DNA of 10,098 bases from Fimbriimonadaceae bacterium (GTDB taxonomy: Bacteria > Armatimonadota > Fimbriimonadia > Fimbriimonadales > Fimbriimonadaceae): contig CANFJD010000075.1 in the NCBI GenBank assembly GCA_947447315.1, forward strand, positions 1 through 10,098. The letters run 5' to 3'. Positions 7,273-10,098 of this stretch are shown here, in pieces; within the stretch, counting starts at the first letter, position 1, and the number at the start of each line of letters is the position of its first letter. Under the pieces are notes generated by a model that saw only the letters and a program-made list of their open reading frames with translations, ran no database searches and was not told the DNA's origin. The translations under genes were made by a program, and so were the position numbers.

Positions 7273-7827
7273 TTAGTCGATGGGAGCCGACCGCCAATCC
7301 CGGTAGATAGAATCCAGTTCCAGCGTGAGTCCCGATTCTCGAAGGAGTAGGGACCCGGAAGTGACTCGAGAAAAGGTCCACTCAAGCGCCAGTGCCGGTC
7401 TTGAGAACACCGCAATCTCTTCTTTTCGCGAGTCAATCAAAACGTATTCGCGTAGTGACGGCAGTGATTGGTAATCCGCCAGTTTCAAGTCCCAATCCCG
7501 AATAACACTGGACTCAGAAACAACCTCAAAAATGATAAACGGATTGTCGATGACCCCGTTCGCTATGTAGTTGGGATGGCAGGCGACCATGCCGTCCGGA
7601 TAGCAGATCGCATCGGTCGCGGACACGTACAGTTTGGTATCCGAGTCACGATACTGGCATCGGTTCGTTCCATGCGAATCAAGCTGAATCTGAATTTGCA
7701 GTCCGAGTCTCGGGGTAATAGCTGTGTGGCGCGTTTCTGCTCCAGCCATCGCGAAAACCTCTCCGGAGCGATACTCTCGCTTCGGGTCTCCTTCCACCTC
7801 TTCCGCTAGAAACTGCTGGTATGTCAA
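7273..7827 (-). CDS. Uma2 family (DUF820) restriction-endonuclease-fold protein
   Basis: 184-residue protein of the Uma2/DUF820 family, which has the PD-(D/E)XK nuclease fold; the biological role of the family is largely unknown. Landmarks in order: MTYQQFLAEE opening; KREYRSGEVFAMAG (16-29) with the family's Y-E/R-x-x-G-E segment; H34; YPDGMVA (76-82, D78) where the family has PDv; PFIIFEVVSES (96-106, E101) matching the EV.S.s strand; and KLADYQSLPSLREYVLID (115-132), the K..Y....v.eY.lid block. Likely catalytic acids D78 and E101 are kept. Start is TTG 7827: an in-frame TAA at 7852-7854 leaves no ATG or GTG upstream of it, and the opening matches family N-termini. No good Shine-Dalgarno. 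It precedes the GNAT gene by 8 bp. Members are very common as multi-copy genes in cyanobacteria, Chloroflexota and Armatimonadota-like genomes. Confidence 0.88.
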   Translation of the reverse strand: MTYQQFLAEEVEGDPKREYRSGEVFAMAGAETRHTAITPRLGLQIQIQLDSHGTNRCQYRDSDTKLYVSATDAICYPDGMVACHPNYIANGVIDNPFIIFEVVSESSVIRDWDLKLADYQSLPSLREYVLIDSRKEEIAVFSRPALALEWTFSRVTSGSLLLRESGLTLELDSIYRDWRSAPID

Positions 7828-7855
7828 GTGAGCCGCGACCGCGATACCCTTTTAC

Positions 7856-7877
7856 TTTACGTCAAACGAGCCGTAAA
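7856..7877. repeat. Short inverted repeat in the ASCH–Uma2 gap
   Basis: TTTACG (7856-7861) and CGTAAA (7872-7877) are complementary around a 10-base spacer, in the 67-bp gap between the ASCH stop and the Uma2 start. It could be an operator or a weak hairpin that separates the two genes. The arms are short and AT-rich, so chance is a real alternative, and no T-tract marks a terminator on either side. Confidence 0.25.
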
Positions 7878-7894
7878 TCCTTAGGGCTGGCCGA

Positions 7895-8242
7895 CTATTC
7901 GTCGATGCGACTAAAGTGGATCACGGTAACGCGATGCTCGGGCGTCACGAGCTCGTCGTAGATGCGACCAAGGACCGAGAGAACATCATCCTGCGATCGA
8001 AATTCCGGGTTCTCCCGCTCAATTTCGCGTGGACTCAGTTCGGAGACCTTTTTCACCTCCACCCGGTCCAGAATCGCACTGTAGAGCTTCTGGCGACGAC
8101 CGAAGCGGGGGCCAATAGTGACCCAAACGATCATCCCGGACTGGTACTTGTCTGATTTATCACCGAGGCGGATGGTGACGGTCTTACGGTTGTTGCGGAG
8201 AACGTCCCCGTACAGGTCGGTATAGAAATTCAGCGCGAACAT
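7895..8242 (-). CDS. ASCH/PUA-like domain protein
   Basis: 115-residue single-domain protein resembling the ASCH superfamily, a PUA-like beta-barrel linked to RNA binding and, in some members, to acetyl-cytidine hydrolysis. The signature is the N-terminal RKTVTIRLGDKSDKYQSG (19-36), with the K-T-x-T-I-R turn and a following Gly before the strand MIVWVTIG (37-44). Next come YSAILDRVEVKKVSELS (54-70), the ASCH strand pair leading to a helix, and the closing strand HRVTVIHFSRI (103-113). ATG 8242 begins the fold (MFALNFYTDLY). Upstream ATG 8275 would sit on or before the expected transcript start from a TATAAT box at 8280-8285. The open frame runs further back into the permease gene without homology. 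The gene lies 83 bp downstream of the permease stop and 67 bp upstream of the Uma2 start, on the same strand as both. Family call is good; biochemical role unknown. Confidence 0.75.
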   Translation of the reverse strand: MFALNFYTDLYGDVLRNNRKTVTIRLGDKSDKYQSGMIVWVTIGPRFGRRQKLYSAILDRVEVKKVSELSPREIERENPEFRSQDDVLSVLGRIYDELVTPEHRVTVIHFSRIDE

Positions 8243-8279
8243 TCTGGGTTTGCGCTCGCCCTCAGCGAGGCGCATTTGG

Positions 8280-8308
8280 ATTATATTCGGTAGGACTGGA
8301 TTTCTACC
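8280..8308 (-). promoter_or_regulatory. Possible promoter for the ASCH gene
   Basis: On the minus strand a perfect -10 hexamer TATAAT occupies 8285-8280, in the gap after the permease stop and about 37 bases before the ASCH ATG at 8242. No good -35 box lies at 16-18 bases (the 17-base position reads GGTAGA). A GGTAG/CTACC inverted repeat with a 10-base loop lies just upstream and overlaps the -35 position. If used, it would free ASCH–Uma2–GNAT from the permease transcript. Only the -10 match is strong. Confidence 0.3.
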
Positions 8309-8325
8309 CAGCCCGAACCGATGGA

Positions 8326-9189
8326 TTAACGAGACTTGGCGTCGGAGCGGGCAATGATGCCATCGCCGACAAAGTTGAGGGCAAAAATGGTGAGGCTCAG
8401 GAGAAGGCACGGCCACAGCAACTCGATCGGGTAGCTGTTCATATTCAGTCGAGCATTGAAGATCATGTTGCCCCAGGTCGCTTCGGGCGGTTGAACTCCG
8501 ATACCTAGAAAGCTAAGTGTGGATTCCGCCAGAATCGTGCCCGCCAGCTCGATCATCGAGTAAGCCATCAGCACCGACGTCATCTGCGGCAAAATGTGCT
8601 TAAAGATCAAGTAGATCGTCGGGGCGCCCGCTGCTTTCGCTGCCACCACATACTCACGATCCTTAAGTGTCGCCACCTGAGTAACCGTCAAACGGGTAAT
8701 CGAGGGCCATGCGGTAATGGCCAATGCCGCAATTACCGGTAGCACCCCAAAACCGATTGCGCTGATGATGAGTACCGCTAACAAGATGTCCGGAAACGCA
8801 AACATCCCGTCGGTAAACCGCAGGATGGGTCCCCTTAACCATCGGGGAGCAAATACTCCCAACATTCCAATCGTGACACCCACCACTACGGCAATTATTT
8901 GAACCGTAAAGCCGACAAAAAGACTGATGCGAGCGCCCGCTGCCAGCCGAGTAAGAATGTCTCGTTGTAGCTCGTCCGTGCCGAGGATTGCCTCGCCCCC
9001 GGGAGGAGCGTGGATTTTCGCCGAAACCCGGTCCATCACTGGGTCGTATTCGCGAAGCGTCGGGTCAAGCTGCTTCGCGGTGGTGGTCAATTGGGCTTTG
9101 CGGATCGCTGGTCCAAACGTTGCAAACCCGGCAAGCAACACCAGGTAAACGACGCCAAAAATCAGAAACCAATCGCGCTTTCGTTTCAA
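8326..9189 (-). CDS. ABC transporter permease, DppC/OppC type
   Basis: 287-residue inner-membrane permease of the peptide/nickel (Dpp/Opp) ABC importer class, pairing with the DppB-like partner encoded just upstream to form the channel. The OppC_N-type first membrane helix is WFLIFGVVYLVLLAGFATFGP (7-27). It is followed by an external loop and the family hallmark GTDELQRDILTRLAAGARISL (70-90). Further helices lie near 91-112, 130-170, 203-222 and 255-275. The ATPase-contacting EAA loop is EYVVAAKAAGAPTIYLIFKH (179-198), and ESTLSFLGIGVQPPEATWGNMI (222-243) is a near-invariant DppC block. Start is TTG 9189, overlapping the upstream stop as TTGA, with GGGAG at 9202-9198 eight bases before it. 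The frame extends 32 codons upstream inside dppB without homology, so the coupled TTG is preferred. No ATPase gene follows; the next gene is ASCH. Confidence 0.93.
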   Translation of the reverse strand: MKRKRDWFLIFGVVYLVLLAGFATFGPAIRKAQLTTTAKQLDPTLREYDPVMDRVSAKIHAPPGGEAILGTDELQRDILTRLAAGARISLFVGFTVQIIAVVVGVTIGMLGVFAPRWLRGPILRFTDGMFAFPDILLAVLIISAIGFGVLPVIAALAITAWPSITRLTVTQVATLKDREYVVAAKAAGAPTIYLIFKHILPQMTSVLMAYSMIELAGTILAESTLSFLGIGVQPPEATWGNMIFNARLNMNSYPIELLWPCLLLSLTIFALNFVGDGIIARSDAKSR

Positions 9190-10098
9190 ACCTGACTCTC
9201 CCGAATGCGTGGATCCAGCAACGGCAAGATCAGGTCGACGATCAAGTTCAGGAGAATAAACATTGCTCCCGTGAGCAGAACGCAAGCCTGGATGACGGGC
9301 ATATCACCCTTGCGGATGGCATCGATGGTCAAGAAGCCGATCCCAGGCAGATTAAAGACTGTCTCCACGACAAAAGAGCCCGTCAGAAGCGCACCGAATG
9401 ATGTGCCGATTGCCGTGATAACCGGCAATATGGCGTTCCGTAGACCGTGGCGTACCACCAACCGAAACTTGGGTACTCCTTTCGCCACGCAGGCCCGGAT
9501 GAACTCTTGCTGCATGGTTTCCACCATCTTGGCGCGGGTCAGTCGCGTCAGCAGGGCAGTGGGGCGCGCCGCAAGTACGGCAACCGGCAGGATAAAGAAC
9601 CAAAAATCGCCCTGAGGACGATCAACCGACCACGTCTGGGGCAGGTAGTCCATCTGAAGGCAGAATATGAACACCAATATTGGCGCGAGAACAAAATTGG
9701 GCAGCGTAACGAATAGGGTGGATCCGACCAAGATGGTTCGATCACCCGCTCGGTTAGCCCAAATACTCGCCAACGTCCCCAGAAATATCCCCAAAATACT
9801 GGCCAGGGTAATGGCACTTGTCGCCACAATCACCGTCACCGGGAAGTTGCGGGCGATGATCTTGTTAACCGGCTCTTTCACGCCGTAATAGCTGGTACCA
9901 AAATCGCCCTGAACCGTTTTTCCGACGTACTCGGCATAACGGACCGGCCAAGGGCGATTCAATCCGTAAATTTCGCGCAACCGAAGCACTGTTTCGACGC
10001 GTGCTTTTTCGCCCGCATCTACCGTTGCCCGGTCGCCCGGCTGTATCTCGTCGGCCAAAAAGGGTACGAACGAGATGAACAACAAACTCAACGCGCCA
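9186..10098 (-). CDS. ABC transporter permease, DppB/OppB type, N-terminus cut by the window edge
   Basis: The first permease of the Dpp/Opp-type importer; 303 residues are visible and the frame continues past the right edge, so probably only about 15-25 N-terminal residues are missing. Visible family marks: the end of membrane helix 1 (LSLLFISFVPF); PGDRA, the usual PGDP site; LREIYGLNRPWPVRYAEYV; GDFGTSY; helices around the segments TVIVATSAITLASILGIFLG and LFVTLPNFVLAPILVFIFCL; the EAA loop EFIRACVAKGVPKFRLVVRH preceding LRNAILPVIT; and ETVFNLPGIGFLTIDAIRKGDMPVI, a very conserved DppB stretch. An internal TTG at 10091 could be read as a start but lies within helix 1, so it is not the real one. 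The stop overlaps the DppC start by the TTGA quadruplet. The solute-binding protein and ATPases, if clustered, should lie upstream beyond the right edge. Substrate (peptide, nickel or other) cannot be told from permeases alone. Confidence 0.93.
   Translation of the reverse strand, partial: GALSLLFISFVPFLADEIQPGDRATVDAGEKARVETVLRLREIYGLNRPWPVRYAEYVGKTVQGDFGTSYYGVKEPVNKIIARNFPVTVIVATSAITLASILGIFLGTLASIWANRAGDRTILVGSTLFVTLPNFVLAPILVFIFCLQMDYLPQTWSVDRPQGDFWFFILPVAVLAARPTALLTRLTRAKMVETMQQEFIRACVAKGVPKFRLVVRHGLRNAILPVITAIGTSFGALLTGSFVVETVFNLPGIGFLTIDAIRKGDMPVIQACVLLTGAMFILLNLIVDLILPLLDPRIRESQV
9198..9202 (-). promoter_or_regulatory. Ribosome binding site deciding the TTG start of the DppC-like gene
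   Basis: GGGAG on the minus strand (9202-9198) stands eight bases before TTG 9189, inside the last codons of the DppB-like gene. Good spacing together with the TTGA stop/start overlap supports translational coupling and makes this start more credible than codons further upstream. Confidence 0.6.

Noticed and set aside
7265..7381. A 39-residue N-terminal extension of the GNAT protein
   Set aside because: It lies wholly within the end of the Uma2 gene in another frame, and the GNAT fold begins right after ATG 7264.
7822..7827. A perfect TTGACA (-35 consensus) on the minus strand
   Set aside because: It coincides with the TTG start and second codon of the Uma2 gene, and no -10 hexamer follows at 16-18 bases.
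8243..8416. A 58-residue N-terminal extension of the ASCH protein
   Set aside because: Much of it overlaps the end of the DppC-like gene, has no homology, and would start upstream of the likely promoter; ATG 8242 opens the fold.
1..10098. CRISPR arrays, tRNA/rRNA genes, insertion sequences, toxin-antitoxin or phage modules
   Set aside because: No regularly spaced repeats, no cloverleaf-like segments, no transposase or integrase motifs and no phage genes were seen on either strand. The window looks like normal chromosomal housekeeping and accessory metabolism.

Overview
The window is an ordinary, densely packed bacterial chromosomal segment. It holds nine protein genes, almost no spacer, and no RNA gene, CRISPR array or insertion sequence that I could see. 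The gene mix is a Ycf46-type AAA+ ATPase outside an obvious cyanobacterial setting, a Uma2/DUF820 protein, a TPR–GT41-like glycosyltransferase, a LamG-domain exported protein and a YcjR/IolE-like sugar isomerase. The base composition looks moderately GC-rich and several genes start with TTG or GTG. Together these suggest a free-living, little-studied phylum such as Armatimonadota (Fimbriimonadia-like), with Chloroflexota or Planctomycetota as alternatives. The placement is inference; no marker here settles it.

Layout, left to right. (1) The left edge cuts the 3' part of argS (minus strand), whose two ATP-binding signature motifs are both unusual. (2) A divergent gene encodes a small exported LamG-fold protein. 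It runs tail to tail into a minus-strand pair: a TPR/GT41-like glycosyltransferase followed 12 bp later by a xylose-isomerase-like TIM-barrel enzyme. (3) Divergent from the glycosyltransferase lies a Ycf46-like AAA+ ATPase on the plus strand. (4) The ATPase converges on a minus-strand GNAT acetyltransferase. Between them sits a perfect 22-bp stem hairpin that overlaps the last codons and the stop of the acetyltransferase. (5) Upstream of the acetyltransferase, in the same direction, lie a Uma2 gene and an ASCH-domain gene. (6) The right edge holds two permease genes of a Dpp/Opp-type peptide/nickel ABC transporter, coupled through a TTGA start/stop overlap. The first of these is cut by the window end.

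Functional links that can be argued: DppB and DppC form one transmembrane channel. The glycosyltransferase and isomerase genes are probably co-transcribed. The Uma2 and GNAT genes are probably co-transcribed (8 bp apart), possibly with the ASCH gene. I found no convincing new multi-gene system. The observations most worth checking are the coding-overlapping 22-bp hairpin, the altered HIGH and KMSK motifs of ArgS, and the ASCH–Uma2–GNAT cassette.
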